Part shown: positions 25,068 through 33,837 of the stretch, piece after piece
Numbering within the stretch: position 1 is the first letter of the stretch
Layout of the letters: every line of letters starts with the position of its first letter
Assembly: GCF_000455325.1 (NCBI RefSeq)
Contig: NZ_HG322951.1
Location: 1,700,041-1,735,332 of the forward strand
From: Mycolicibacterium septicum DSM 44393
GTDB lineage: Bacteria; Actinomycetota; Actinomycetes; Mycobacteriales; Mycobacteriaceae
Reading direction: 5' to 3'
Length of the DNA stretch: 35,292 bases
Made by a program: the position numbers and the translations under genes
Notes under the pieces: model-generated
What the model was told of the DNA's origin: nothing
Database searches by the model: none
What the model saw: the letters and a program-made list of their open reading frames with translations, nothing else

Positions 25068-26245
25068 GACTCGACCTCGACAAGTCAGCGTGGAAGCGCG
25101 TCGTCTTCGGAGATGTAGTCCGCAACGTCAATCAGACCCTGCGCAACCCTGATGAGGCCGGTATTGACCGGATCATTGCTATGGAACACCTGGATCCTGG
25201 CGAGCTGAAGATCAGCCGGTGGGGATCGACTGAGAACGGCACCACCTTTATCCGACGCGTGACGCCGGGCCAGACCTTGTTCGGCAAGCGCCGCGCCTAT
25301 CAGAGGAAGATTGCCTACGCTGAGTTCGCCGCCATTTGCTCCGGCGACATCTACACCTTCGAAGCTGACGAGACCCAGATGCTCAGCGAGTTCCTGCCGT
25401 TTCTCGTCATGTCGAATGAGTTCTTCGACCACGCCCTCGGTACCTCGGCTGGCTCCCTGTCTCCCCGTACAAACTGGCGCGATCTTGCCAACTTCGCGTT
25501 CGACCTACCACCCCTCGACGAGCAGGATCGCATCGCCAACCTCCTCTGGGCCGTCGAGAGTCACCACCGAGCTCTGTCAGAAGAACGGCGCGCGTTGGAA
25601 TCGGCGCTCGGAGTTTTCTTGGATGAGACATATCGCGCAGCCGAAGGGCCAGAAGTTGCGATCGACAGCCTTTGTGCGCACATCGTCGGTGGCGTATGGG
25701 GCTCGCCAGAGGGCGAGAATGACGTTGATGTACTCGCGCTGGGACCACGTGTCTACGCGTCCGGTGAACCCGAGCTAACGACAGATGGCTCGCCAGTTCG
25801 TTCTGTGTCTGAGAGTCAAGCCGCGTCGCGTTTGGTGCGTCCGGGTGACATCGTTCTTGAGCGTTCCGGTGGAACGTTCACCCAACTTGTCGGCCGAGTC
25901 GTGATTGCGGGCGACGTTGTTGGAGCGTGCATACCGACCGATTTCCAGCGGCTTCTCCGACCGGCCGAGAACCTAGTGGAACCGCGCTATCTGTTTTGGC
26001 GTCTCCGCCGAGACTGGCTGGCCGGTGTTCCACGTGACTACTCGAAGCGGACAACCAACATCGCGAATCTGTCCGTTAAGCAATACCTTGCTCGAAAGAT
26101 TTCGCTTCCTGCCAAGGATGCGCAACTTGAGGTATTGGACCGCATCAGTGAGTTTCAGACAGCCCTCGCGACGCTCAACGATGAGGCGAACGCTCTTGGC
26201 GCATTCAACTCGGCCTTGTTGGACATGATCTTCGGAGGTGGTTGA
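25064..26245 (+). CDS. hsdS: Type I restriction-modification specificity subunit
   Basis: HsdS binds the bipartite DNA target through two target-recognition domains and bridges the M subunits. The 393 residues show two such units. The first has GQTLFGKRRAYQRKIAYAEF and ends in NFAFDLPPLDEQDRIANLL, followed by a helical spacer of about 35 residues. The second has RPGDIVLERSGGT and ends in KISLPAKDAQLEVLDRISEF, with a second helix. The two halves are not closely similar, so an asymmetric target is expected. GTG 25064 overlaps the HsdM stop and GGAGG lies about 8 nt upstream. The stop overlaps the HsdR start, giving an uninterrupted coupled operon. Confidence 0.9.
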   Translation: MRLDLDKSAWKRVVFGDVVRNVNQTLRNPDEAGIDRIIAMEHLDPGELKISRWGSTENGTTFIRRVTPGQTLFGKRRAYQRKIAYAEFAAICSGDIYTFEADETQMLSEFLPFLVMSNEFFDHALGTSAGSLSPRTNWRDLANFAFDLPPLDEQDRIANLLWAVESHHRALSEERRALESALGVFLDETYRAAEGPEVAIDSLCAHIVGGVWGSPEGENDVDVLALGPRVYASGEPELTTDGSPVRSVSESQAASRLVRPGDIVLERSGGTFTQLVGRVVIAGDVVGACIPTDFQRLLRPAENLVEPRYLFWRLRRDWLAGVPRDYSKRTTNIANLSVKQYLARKISLPAKDAQLEVLDRISEFQTALATLNDEANALGAFNSALLDMIFGGG

Positions 26246-29181
26246 TGTCGCAGTTCAACGAGGCGAACAGCGTGCGCGACTTCGTCCGCGACCTGGTGAA
26301 GTCGACAGACGTGCAGATCTTGTCTGGGAACGAGTTGCCTCGTCGCACCGACGAGGTGCTACTTGAGGGGTCGGTCAAGGACGCACTGATTCGGCTGAAC
26401 CCTGAAATCGAGGCTGACCCGCGCAAGGCAGATGAGGTCATCTACGCACTGCGGGCGATCCTCATCTCGGCGCGCACGACTCCGCATCCGGTGGTGGCAA
26501 ACGAGGAGTTTATGGCGTGGCTGACCGGGCAGAAGTCGATGCCGTTTGGCTCGAACGGCGAGCACACCACGGTCCGCCTAATCGACTTCGACCATCCGGA
26601 GGACGACTCCTCCAATCAATGGGTGGTTTCGACTGAGGTGACCTATCAGATTGGACGGGTGGCCAAGCGCTTCGATCTGGTGTTGTGGTGCAACGGATTT
26701 CCACTGGTCGTCGGTGAGGCGAAGTCTCCGATACGAGCGGCGTACTCGTGGATTGACGGTGCTGCGCAGGTGCACGACGACTACGAGGCCAGCGTGCCGC
26801 AGTTCTTTGTGCCCAATGTGTTCTCCTTCGCAACCGAGGGCAAGGACTTCCGTTACGGAACAATCGGAATGCCGGTCGAGCTGTGGGGCCCGTGGCGTGA
26901 GGAGGAGACGGATCCCGATGCGCCGGCCAAGGTGGGGTTGCAGGTCGTCAAGGAGGCCGTCAACGGTGTGCTCAAACCCGCCGCTGTGTTGGACTTTCTC
27001 CGGTTCTTCACGATCTATGCGACTGACTCAAAGCACCGCAAGATCAAAGTCATCGCCAGGTTCCAACAGTTCCAAGCTACGAACCTGATCGTGGAGCGCG
27101 TTCTGCACGGCCAGATCAAGCAAGGGTTGATCTGGCACTTCCAGGGCTCGGGTAAGTCGCTGCTGATGGTGTTCACTGCGTTGAAGCTGCGGGCGACGGC
27201 CGAGCTGACCAACCCGACCATCCTGATCGTCGTCGACCGCATGGACCTCGACACCCAGATCACTGGAACCTTCAACGCCTCCGACGTACCTGGACTTGTA
27301 TCTACAGAGTCCCGCAAGGAGCTGCAGACGTTGTTGAGCCAAGGTGCGCGCAAGGTCATTGTCACTACGATCCACAAGTTTGGTGAGGCCGACGGCATGC
27401 TCGACGACCGCCACAACATCATCGCGATGGTCGATGAGGCTCACCGGTCCCAAGAAGGCGACTACGGCCAAAAGATGCGTGAGGCGCTGCCTAACGCATT
27501 CTTGTTCGGGCTGACCGGAACCCCGATCAACAAACGCGACCGCAACACCTTCATGTGGTTCGGATCCGCGGAGGACGAAGGGGGCTATCTGTCTCGATAC
27601 AGATTCCAGGACTCCATTATTGACGGCGCAACGCTACGACTGCATTTCGAGCCCCGCCTCTCTGAGATCCACCTCGACCAGGAGAAGATCGACGCTGCTT
27701 TCGAGGAGCTTGCGGTCGAACGCAATCTGACTGAGGGTGAGAAGATCACGCTCTCGAAGAAGGCGGCCTCCATCGAGGTGCTCATCAAGGCGCCCGACCG
27801 CATCCGCCATATTGCCGCTGACGTTGTCGATCACTTCACCACCAAGGTCGCGCCCGAAGGCTTCAAGGCACAGCTCGTCGCCTACGACAAGGCGTCATGC
27901 GTGGCCTACAAGGAAGCCCTCGACACCATGCTTCCGACCGAGGCTTCGACCATCGTGATGTCGAAATCGCGCACTGATCCTGTGGAGTGGGCGCAGTGGA
28001 CTCCCCGCACCGAGGAACTGGAACAGGTCGTCGCGCGCTTTAACGATCCGGCCGATCCTCTGAAGATCATCATCGTCACCGCGAAGCTACTGACTGGGTT
28101 CGATGCCCCGATCCTACAGACGCAGTACCTGGACAAGCCGCTCAAGGATCACACGCTCCTGCAGGCCATCACCCGCACCAACCGCGTCTACCCGCCTAAC
28201 AAAACCCACGGCTTGATCGTCGACTACCTCGGCATCTTCGACGACGTCGCCAAGTCTCTCGCGTTCGACGAGGCGGCTGTCCAGCAGGTCGTAACCAACA
28301 TCGAGGAACTCAAGGACCAGCTCGCCCCTGCAATTGCGGCAGCGATCGCTTTCTTTCCCGGGGTCGACCGGACGGTCGGCGGGTACGAGGGGCTCATTCA
28401 GGCGCAGGCCGCGATCGCGGATGACGCCACTAAAGACGCTTTCGGGCTGGCTTACAGCGTGGTCTCTCAGTTGTGGGAGGCACTCAGCCCCGATCCGATG
28501 CTGAAGGCATTCCGAGACGATTATAAGTGGCTCAGCGATGTGTACGAGTCCGTTCGGCCCGCCGATATCACGGGTCGACTTGTCTGGCATGCACTCGGTG
28601 CCAAGACCGTCGAGCTGATCAACGAGAACATTCACGTTGAGATCCCGGAAGGCACTGAGACCATCGTTCTCGACGCGCAGACGATCGAGGACCTGATGTC
28701 CGGCAAGCACAAGAACGTGCCGGTCGTGGAGATCGAGCAGCAGATCACGGCCCGCATCGCCCGACACCTCAACAATCCGGTCTTCGTTGAGCTTGGCCAG
28801 CGCCTCAACGCCCTGCGCGAGAGATACTCAGACATACAGCAATCCAGTCTGGACTTTCTCCGCGAGCTCTTGGAGCTGGCCAAGGACACTGTCGCTGCCG
28901 AGAAAGCCATTGACGAGGTCCCCAGGGAAGAGAAGGGCAAGGCAGCCCTGACAGAGCTGTTCGAAGCACTCAAGACCGACGAGACACCGATCATTGTGGA
29001 GAACATCGTGAACCGCATCGATGAAGTGGTGCGAGGCGTCCGGTTCGAGGGCTGGCAGTCGACAATTCGAGGTGACCAGGAAGTTCGACAGGCGCTGCGC
29101 AAAACGCTGTACGTGCAGTTCAAAATCCGGGATAACGATGTGTTCGACAAGGCGCTTGGTTATGTGCGTGAGTACTACTGA
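26245..29181 (+). CDS. hsdR: Type I restriction endonuclease R subunit
   Basis: HsdR is the ATP-dependent translocating nuclease of the type I complex. The 978-residue protein has an N-terminal PD-(D/E)XK nuclease (FDLVLWCNGFPLVVGEAKSP; the E-A-K is near residues 158-160). The SF2 motor follows: Walker A FQGSGKS near residue 300, VDEAH box near 397, motif III GLTGTP, and motif VI-like QAITRTNRVYPP. A long helical C-terminus probably docks onto the methylase. The motifs look intact, so cleavage activity is expected. GGAGG lies 6 nt before ATG 26245; a TTG one codon earlier is possible. It is the last gene of the operon that starts at 19530. Confidence 0.93.
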   Translation: MSQFNEANSVRDFVRDLVKSTDVQILSGNELPRRTDEVLLEGSVKDALIRLNPEIEADPRKADEVIYALRAILISARTTPHPVVANEEFMAWLTGQKSMPFGSNGEHTTVRLIDFDHPEDDSSNQWVVSTEVTYQIGRVAKRFDLVLWCNGFPLVVGEAKSPIRAAYSWIDGAAQVHDDYEASVPQFFVPNVFSFATEGKDFRYGTIGMPVELWGPWREEETDPDAPAKVGLQVVKEAVNGVLKPAAVLDFLRFFTIYATDSKHRKIKVIARFQQFQATNLIVERVLHGQIKQGLIWHFQGSGKSLLMVFTALKLRATAELTNPTILIVVDRMDLDTQITGTFNASDVPGLVSTESRKELQTLLSQGARKVIVTTIHKFGEADGMLDDRHNIIAMVDEAHRSQEGDYGQKMREALPNAFLFGLTGTPINKRDRNTFMWFGSAEDEGGYLSRYRFQDSIIDGATLRLHFEPRLSEIHLDQEKIDAAFEELAVERNLTEGEKITLSKKAASIEVLIKAPDRIRHIAADVVDHFTTKVAPEGFKAQLVAYDKASCVAYKEALDTMLPTEASTIVMSKSRTDPVEWAQWTPRTEELEQVVARFNDPADPLKIIIVTAKLLTGFDAPILQTQYLDKPLKDHTLLQAITRTNRVYPPNKTHGLIVDYLGIFDDVAKSLAFDEAAVQQVVTNIEELKDQLAPAIAAAIAFFPGVDRTVGGYEGLIQAQAAIADDATKDAFGLAYSVVSQLWEALSPDPMLKAFRDDYKWLSDVYESVRPADITGRLVWHALGAKTVELINENIHVEIPEGTETIVLDAQTIEDLMSGKHKNVPVVEIEQQITARIARHLNNPVFVELGQRLNALRERYSDIQQSSLDFLRELLELAKDTVAAEKAIDEVPREEKGKAALTELFEALKTDETPIIVENIVNRIDEVVRGVRFEGWQSTIRGDQEVRQALRKTLYVQFKIRDNDVFDKALGYVREYY

Positions 29182-29349
29182 ACCATGCTGTATCCGTCGG
29201 GTATTCGGAGTTCTAGGTTGCTAGTATCGAATTTCTCTGGTGTGCAAGTTAATTCAGGACTGATGCTTCCACGGGTCGAGTGAAACCTGGGCCGGTTCAA
29301 CTGGTATTGTCCGGCGTCCCGGTCGCCAAATCGCGCAGTCCGCTGCAAC

Positions 29350-29757
<408 letters not shown>

Positions 29758-29779
29758 GCGATCAGCGTACGCTGAGACC

Positions 29780-29995
29780 GTGCGAACTCTGCATCTGCGG
29801 AATGTCCCCGACGAGGTCATGGATCGACTCGAACGGATGGCGCGTGCTGCGAGCACGTCAGTGACTGCGGTCGCGATCCGGGAACTCGACGCTGCAACCC
29901 GCCGAGTCGACAACGCGGCGCTGGTTGCCACGTTGCCCGATCTCGACATCCCCGCGGAGACGATCGTCGAGCAGTTGGAATCCGAACGCAGGTGA
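29780..29995 (+). CDS. vapB: VapB/FitA-like ribbon-helix-helix antitoxin
   Basis: The 71-residue protein starts with LHLRNVPDEVMDRLERMA, a typical ribbon-helix-helix (Arc/MetJ-type) DNA-binding segment in which the first strand contacts the operator. The C-terminal part (ALVATLPDLDIPAETIVEQLESERR) should wrap the toxin and block its active site. The upstream palindromes are its likely operators. The leaderless GTG at 29780 is favoured over the longer frame from 29702. Its stop overlaps the toxin start (GTGA), as in nearly all VapBC pairs, giving coupled synthesis. Partner and order (antitoxin first) support the assignment. Confidence 0.8.
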   Translation: MRTLHLRNVPDEVMDRLERMARAASTSVTAVAIRELDAATRRVDNAALVATLPDLDIPAETIVEQLESERR

Positions 29996-30375
29996 TCGTC
30001 CTCGACGCGTCGGCAGCAGTCTCTGCGTTATTGCATGACGGGCCGGCCCGGAGACTTCTTGCTGCCGAAGCGATTCATGTACCGCACCTGGTGGACGTGG
30101 AAGTTGTCAGTGTGCTGCGTCGGCAAGCCGCAGCCGGACTGCTGGGTGCGGGGGATGCGCGTCAGGCTCTGAGTGTCTGGCGAAGACTCGGGCTGATTCG
30201 GTACGCCGCTGCACCGCTTCTGGAACGTGTCTGGGAGCTGCGGATGACGGTAACGGCTTACGACGCAATGTATGTCGCGGTTGCCGAGAACTTGGACTGT
30301 GCGTTGGCGACCGCGGACTCACGGCTGTCTGGGGCCACCGGACCGCGGTGCGCCATCACGGTTGTGCCTCGGTAA
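29992..30375 (+). CDS. vapC: VapC-family PIN-domain toxin
   Basis: The 127-residue PIN-domain ribonuclease has the conserved acids Asp5 (VIVLDASA), Glu37 (VDVEVVS), Asp91 (TAYDAMYVAVAE) and Asp109 (TADSRL), the four-residue metal site of active VapC toxins. Such toxins cleave tRNA or rRNA and stop translation when the antitoxin is lost; the target here is unknown. The GTG at 29992 overlaps the VapB stop. The pair sits at the right edge of the defence island and could stabilise it or act as a phage-response module (inference). A 12-bp stem-loop follows the stop. Confidence 0.88.
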   Translation: MIVLDASAAVSALLHDGPARRLLAAEAIHVPHLVDVEVVSVLRRQAAAGLLGAGDARQALSVWRRLGLIRYAAAPLLERVWELRMTVTAYDAMYVAVAENLDCALATADSRLSGATGPRCAITVVPR

Positions 30376-30385
30376 GCGTCGCAAT

Positions 30386-30428
30386 ACGCCTCGGATTACT
30401 GCTCAATACTGACCGCAATCCGAGGCGT
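30386..30428. terminator. Stem-loop after vapC
   Basis: ACGCCTCGGATT (30386-30397) pairs perfectly with AATCCGAGGCGT (30417-30428) around a 19-nt loop, 10 nt after the vapC stop. No U-tract follows, as in many mycobacterial terminators. It could also stop the convergent OPT transcript, 49 bp beyond. Confidence 0.6.
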
Positions 30429-30476
30429 TGGACGGGCCGGCGGGGCATGGAAGCTGCCACGACATCGCCAGATCGA

Positions 30477-32459
30477 CTAGAAATGCGAAGAAGCAGGCGG
30501 TTCGACGCTCGAGATCTTCTGCGGCCGCTTGTACAACCACATGAGCACGGCCGCGAACCCGATCACCCCGAGGACTTCAGCCAAGGTCCCGTCATTGCCC
30601 GTGAAGATCGCGAACGGATCATCACTCCCGGTGCCGGCGACGAACCCGGCAAAGACCACGCCGTAGAGGCTCTCGCCGACGATCATGCCGGTGGCCAGCA
30701 GCACGCCGAGGCGCTTCTTGCGTTCCACCTTCCCACCGGTGCGGTCGGCCCATTTGTTGTAGAACCACCCCAGCAGCGAGCCGAGAGGGATGATCAGCGT
30801 CAGGCTCATCGGCAGGTACATCCCCATCCCGACGGCCAGCGGCGGTAGACCGAATCGGGTTGTGCGGGTCAGGATTTCGTCGACGATGACGATCACCACC
30901 CCGATCGCCGCGCCTAGCCCGATCAGCGACCAGTCCAGGGATCCGCCGAACACGCCTTTGGCCAGTGAAGAAATCAGGGCGGCTTGCGGTGCGGCCAACG
31001 CGTGATCGGTGGCGCCCGGTGCGCCCAGGAACCCGAACGCCCGTTGCATCAGATCGAGTACCGGCGGGATTATCGCCGAACCGAACAGCACGCCAATCAC
31101 CAACGCCACCTGCTGTTTCCATGGCGTGGCGCCGACCAGCTGACCGGTCTTTAGGTCCTGCAGGTTGTCGTTGGAGATGGTGGCCACCCCGAACGTGATG
31201 GCCGCGACGAACAGGGTGAAGGCCACCAGCGCGAGGGATCCGTCGTCGGAGGTCGGGCCGTACACCAGCTTGATCAGCAGTGCGGCGATGAGCACCGTGA
31301 GGATGCCGACGCCGGAGATAGGGCTGTTCGACGAACCGATCAGACCGGCCATGTACCCGCACACCGCGGCGATCACCAGGCCGATGATGAAGATGAACAC
31401 CACACTCGCCACGATGATCCCGGTCGAACTGCCGTGCAGCACGGTCGAATGACTGAAATCCCACAGCAGCACAGCAATTGGGATCAGCATCGCCACCGCG
31501 ATGCCCACCACGATCGGGAACGGGATGTCGCGCTGGGTGATGTCGACGAGCTGGCCCTGCCGGCGGTCACGCGCCGAGGTCAGCGCCTCGCGGATGCCCT
31601 TGATGATCGGGCGCAGGATCTTCAGCAGCGTCCACACCGCGGCCACCGCGATCGCCCCGGCCCCGATGAACCGGACCTCGTGCACGAACACCCCGTCGAT
31701 GACATCGGCCACCGACTCGTCGGTCCCGAACGTGCCGATGGTGCGGATCGGCAGCAGCACCCCGAACGAGATGACCAGTCCGACGAGCATGGCGATGCCC
31801 ACGGTCATCCCGATCAGATGCCCCACCCCGACCAACGCCAGGGACAGGCTGGCGCCGAACATCGAACCGCCGGCCCCGACCCGGAAATACGCCGCCACGT
31901 AATTGGCGAGCACCTTGAGGTTGGCCAGCAGCGCGAACCCGGCCGACACCAGCGAGCCGAACGCGATGACCCGGATCCCGACACGGTTCTCTTCGACACC
32001 GCCGCTGCTGTCGCCGACCTTGAGCACCTCGGCCGCGGCCACGCCTTCGGGATAGGGGAGATCCGACCCGGTCACCAGGGCCCGGCGCAGCGGGATGGAG
32101 TACATCACGCCGAGGATCCCGCCGACCGCGCACACCGCCACCGTGATCCAGTACGGGAACCCGGTCCACCAGCCGATCATGATCAGGCCGGGCAGCACGA
32201 AGATGATCGCCGAGAGCGTGCCCGCCGCCGAGGCGATCGTCTGCACGATGTTGTTCTCCACGATGGAGTGGTTGGCGAAGTTGCGCAGCAGTGCCATGGA
32301 GATCACCGCGGCCGGGATCGCGGTGGCGAAGGTCAGGCCGACTTTGAGCCCGAGGTAGACGTTGGCGGCGGTGAACACCAGCGTGATCGCCCCGCCGAGC
32401 AGGATCCCGCGGAGGGTCAGTTCGCGCAGCGTCGGGGTGGTGGGTTCTGCGACGGCCAA
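30477..32459 (-). CDS. OPT-family oligopeptide transporter
   Basis: The 660-residue integral membrane protein has about 15 hydrophobic helices. The N-terminal family segment is TLRGILLGGAITLVFTAANVYLGLKVGLTFATAIPAA, followed by RRALVTGSDLPYPEGVAAAEVLK, a conserved loop of bacterial OPT transporters. Mycobacterial relatives include Rv2395 of M. tuberculosis. It probably imports small peptides or metal chelates by proton symport; the substrate is not determined by sequence. The start is TTG 32459 with a GAGAGGA ribosome site about 8 nt upstream; no in-frame ATG or GTG lies nearby. It is divergent from the MscS gene. Confidence 0.9.
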   Translation of the reverse strand: MAVAEPTTPTLRELTLRGILLGGAITLVFTAANVYLGLKVGLTFATAIPAAVISMALLRNFANHSIVENNIVQTIASAAGTLSAIIFVLPGLIMIGWWTGFPYWITVAVCAVGGILGVMYSIPLRRALVTGSDLPYPEGVAAAEVLKVGDSSGGVEENRVGIRVIAFGSLVSAGFALLANLKVLANYVAAYFRVGAGGSMFGASLSLALVGVGHLIGMTVGIAMLVGLVISFGVLLPIRTIGTFGTDESVADVIDGVFVHEVRFIGAGAIAVAAVWTLLKILRPIIKGIREALTSARDRRQGQLVDITQRDIPFPIVVGIAVAMLIPIAVLLWDFSHSTVLHGSSTGIIVASVVFIFIIGLVIAAVCGYMAGLIGSSNSPISGVGILTVLIAALLIKLVYGPTSDDGSLALVAFTLFVAAITFGVATISNDNLQDLKTGQLVGATPWKQQVALVIGVLFGSAIIPPVLDLMQRAFGFLGAPGATDHALAAPQAALISSLAKGVFGGSLDWSLIGLGAAIGVVIVIVDEILTRTTRFGLPPLAVGMGMYLPMSLTLIIPLGSLLGWFYNKWADRTGGKVERKKRLGVLLATGMIVGESLYGVVFAGFVAGTGSDDPFAIFTGNDGTLAEVLGVIGFAAVLMWLYKRPQKISSVEPPASSHF

Positions 32460-32554
32460 CTCGGCATCCTCTCGGTTGCTGCTGCTTACACGCCGGTCCT
32501 GCGAACCCGACGATTCGGTGAATACACGGTAAGTACTCGGAGGCGGTATCGCTG

Positions 32555-32569
32555 TGTGATCGGCTCACA
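32555..32569. promoter_or_regulatory. CRP-like palindrome, one base short
   Basis: TGTGA and TCACA are separated by five bases (TCGGC). Mycobacterial CRP sites use six, so this is a near miss. It lies about 96 bp upstream of the OPT start in the 323-bp divergent gap 32460-32782. Otherwise that gap holds the MscS -10 box and an in-frame but unlikely upstream extension of MscS from 32630. Confidence 0.25.
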
Positions 32570-32769
32570 GACACGAGCGAATCCAACGGGCTGAGCAATC
32601 CGGCGGCGTACTGCAACAACGGGCTTCTGATGGCCGTTGACCAGCGTTTTCGCGCAGGGCGGGGTCTGCCCATATTTGTGCAGCGCGAAAATGCTTATCG
32701 CAAAAGCGAATTGGTCGGACCGGCGCGCAAGTCGCCTTCGCGCATTCGACGCTTACGTCAGTTCTGCCG

Positions 32770-32775
32770 TACGGT
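32770..32775 (+). promoter_or_regulatory. -10 box of leaderless MscS promoter
   Basis: TACGGT lies 7 nt before the ATG at 32783, supporting that start rather than 32630. Confidence 0.45.
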
Positions 32776-32782
32776 CGAAAAT

Positions 32783-33748
32783 ATGGCTGTGTACAACCTG
32801 GCTTTCGAATGGACTGATACCAATCGCCATTGGCTCATCGAGGTCCCGGTTCGAGTCGCGGCGTACATCGTCGTTGCGTTAATCATCCGGTATTTGCTGC
32901 ATCGGATGATCGACCGTGCGACCACCGGCAGGCCCAAGAAGTCCAGTAGCACAGAACTGGAAGGGCAAGCAAAAAAACCTCCGCTGCTGCGCTACTTGCG
33001 CGACCGGGCTTCGGCCACGACCAACGGCATCCGGGCGGCTGAACGCCGCCAGCAGCGCGCCCAGACCATCGGATCGGTCCTGAAGTCCACGACGTCCATC
33101 GTGCTGCTGGTGTGGGTCGTGCTGGCGATCCTCAGCGTGCTCGGGGTCAACATCGCGCCGTTCATCGCCTCGGCCGGGGTGGTCGGCCTCGCGATCGGCT
33201 TCGGCGCCCAGAATCTGGTCCGCGATTTCGTCAGCGGCGTGTTCATGCTGCTGGAGGACCAGTACGGCGTCGGTGACAACGTTGACCTGGGCGAGGTGTC
33301 CGGCGAGGTGCAGAGCGTCGGTCTGCGGATCACCACGGTCCGCGATATCGACGGCACGCTCTGGTACGTCCGCAACGGCGAGATCGCGCGCGTCGGGAAC
33401 ATGAGCCAGGACTACGCGGTCGCTCGGATCGAGGTGCCTGTCTCGCTGACCGCGGATGTGGACCGCGCCGAGCAGGTCGCCGTGGAAGCCGCCCATGAAG
33501 TCGTCGCCGACCCGTCGATGGCAGGCAAGGTCATCGGCGAACCGGAGATGCTGGGTGTGCAGTCGCTGACTGCGGACCAGCTCACGCTGCGGATGACGCT
33601 GAAGACCCGGCCGAACGCGCAGTGGTCAGTGCAGCGCAAGCTTCGCCGGGAGATCTTGCGCGCTTACGACGAGAACGGCATCGACCTGCCCTACCCGCAG
33701 GGACGCATTCACGCCTATGTCGGCGGTAAGGAGACTAACGGCGCGTAA
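32783..33748 (+). CDS. MscS-family mechanosensitive ion channel
   Basis: The 321-residue protein has three hydrophobic segments: about residues 22-39, 103-125 (SIVLLVWVVLAILSVLGV) and a pore-lining TM3, IASAGVVGLAIGFGAQNLVRD, whose glycine/alanine-rich face is typical of MscS. A beta domain follows (VSGEVQSVGLRITTVRD and LWYVRNGEIARVGN), then a C-terminal alpha/beta domain. It should open under membrane tension to release solutes during osmotic downshock. Unlike M. tuberculosis Rv2434c it carries no cyclic-nucleotide domain. The leaderless -10 box TACGGT fixes ATG 32783. The gene ends 89 bp before the ATPase gene. Confidence 0.9.
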   Translation: MAVYNLAFEWTDTNRHWLIEVPVRVAAYIVVALIIRYLLHRMIDRATTGRPKKSSSTELEGQAKKPPLLRYLRDRASATTNGIRAAERRQQRAQTIGSVLKSTTSIVLLVWVVLAILSVLGVNIAPFIASAGVVGLAIGFGAQNLVRDFVSGVFMLLEDQYGVGDNVDLGEVSGEVQSVGLRITTVRDIDGTLWYVRNGEIARVGNMSQDYAVARIEVPVSLTADVDRAEQVAVEAAHEVVADPSMAGKVIGEPEMLGVQSLTADQLTLRMTLKTRPNAQWSVQRKLRREILRAYDENGIDLPYPQGRIHAYVGGKETNGA

Positions 33749-33825
33749 TTGGCCGGGTCGGTCTGCGTCTCACCCTTGAGTGCACCCCAACTGACGATCC
33801 TGACAAATTTGTCGGGCGCAGCCTG

Positions 33826-33831
33826 TTAAAT
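33826..33831 (+). promoter_or_regulatory. -10 box before the Rad50-like gene
   Basis: TTAAAT lies 6 nt before ATG 33838, in the spacing seen at the other leaderless genes, although the first A is missing from the TANNNT pattern. No Shine-Dalgarno sequence is visible. Confidence 0.35.
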
Positions 33832-33837
33832 CTTTGC

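Noticed and set aside
32555..32569. Firm CRP binding site
   Set aside because: The spacer is five bases rather than six, so it is listed only as a weak candidate.
30348..32594. Long plus-strand open frames opposite the OPT transporter (30348-30848, 31434-32594)
   Set aside because: They are antisense shadows of a clear membrane-protein gene. Their composition is His/Arg/Gln/Asp-rich, as expected from reversed high-GC codons.
32630..32782. MscS start at 32630
   Set aside because: The extension is basic and without a family match, and a leaderless -10 box directly precedes ATG 32783.
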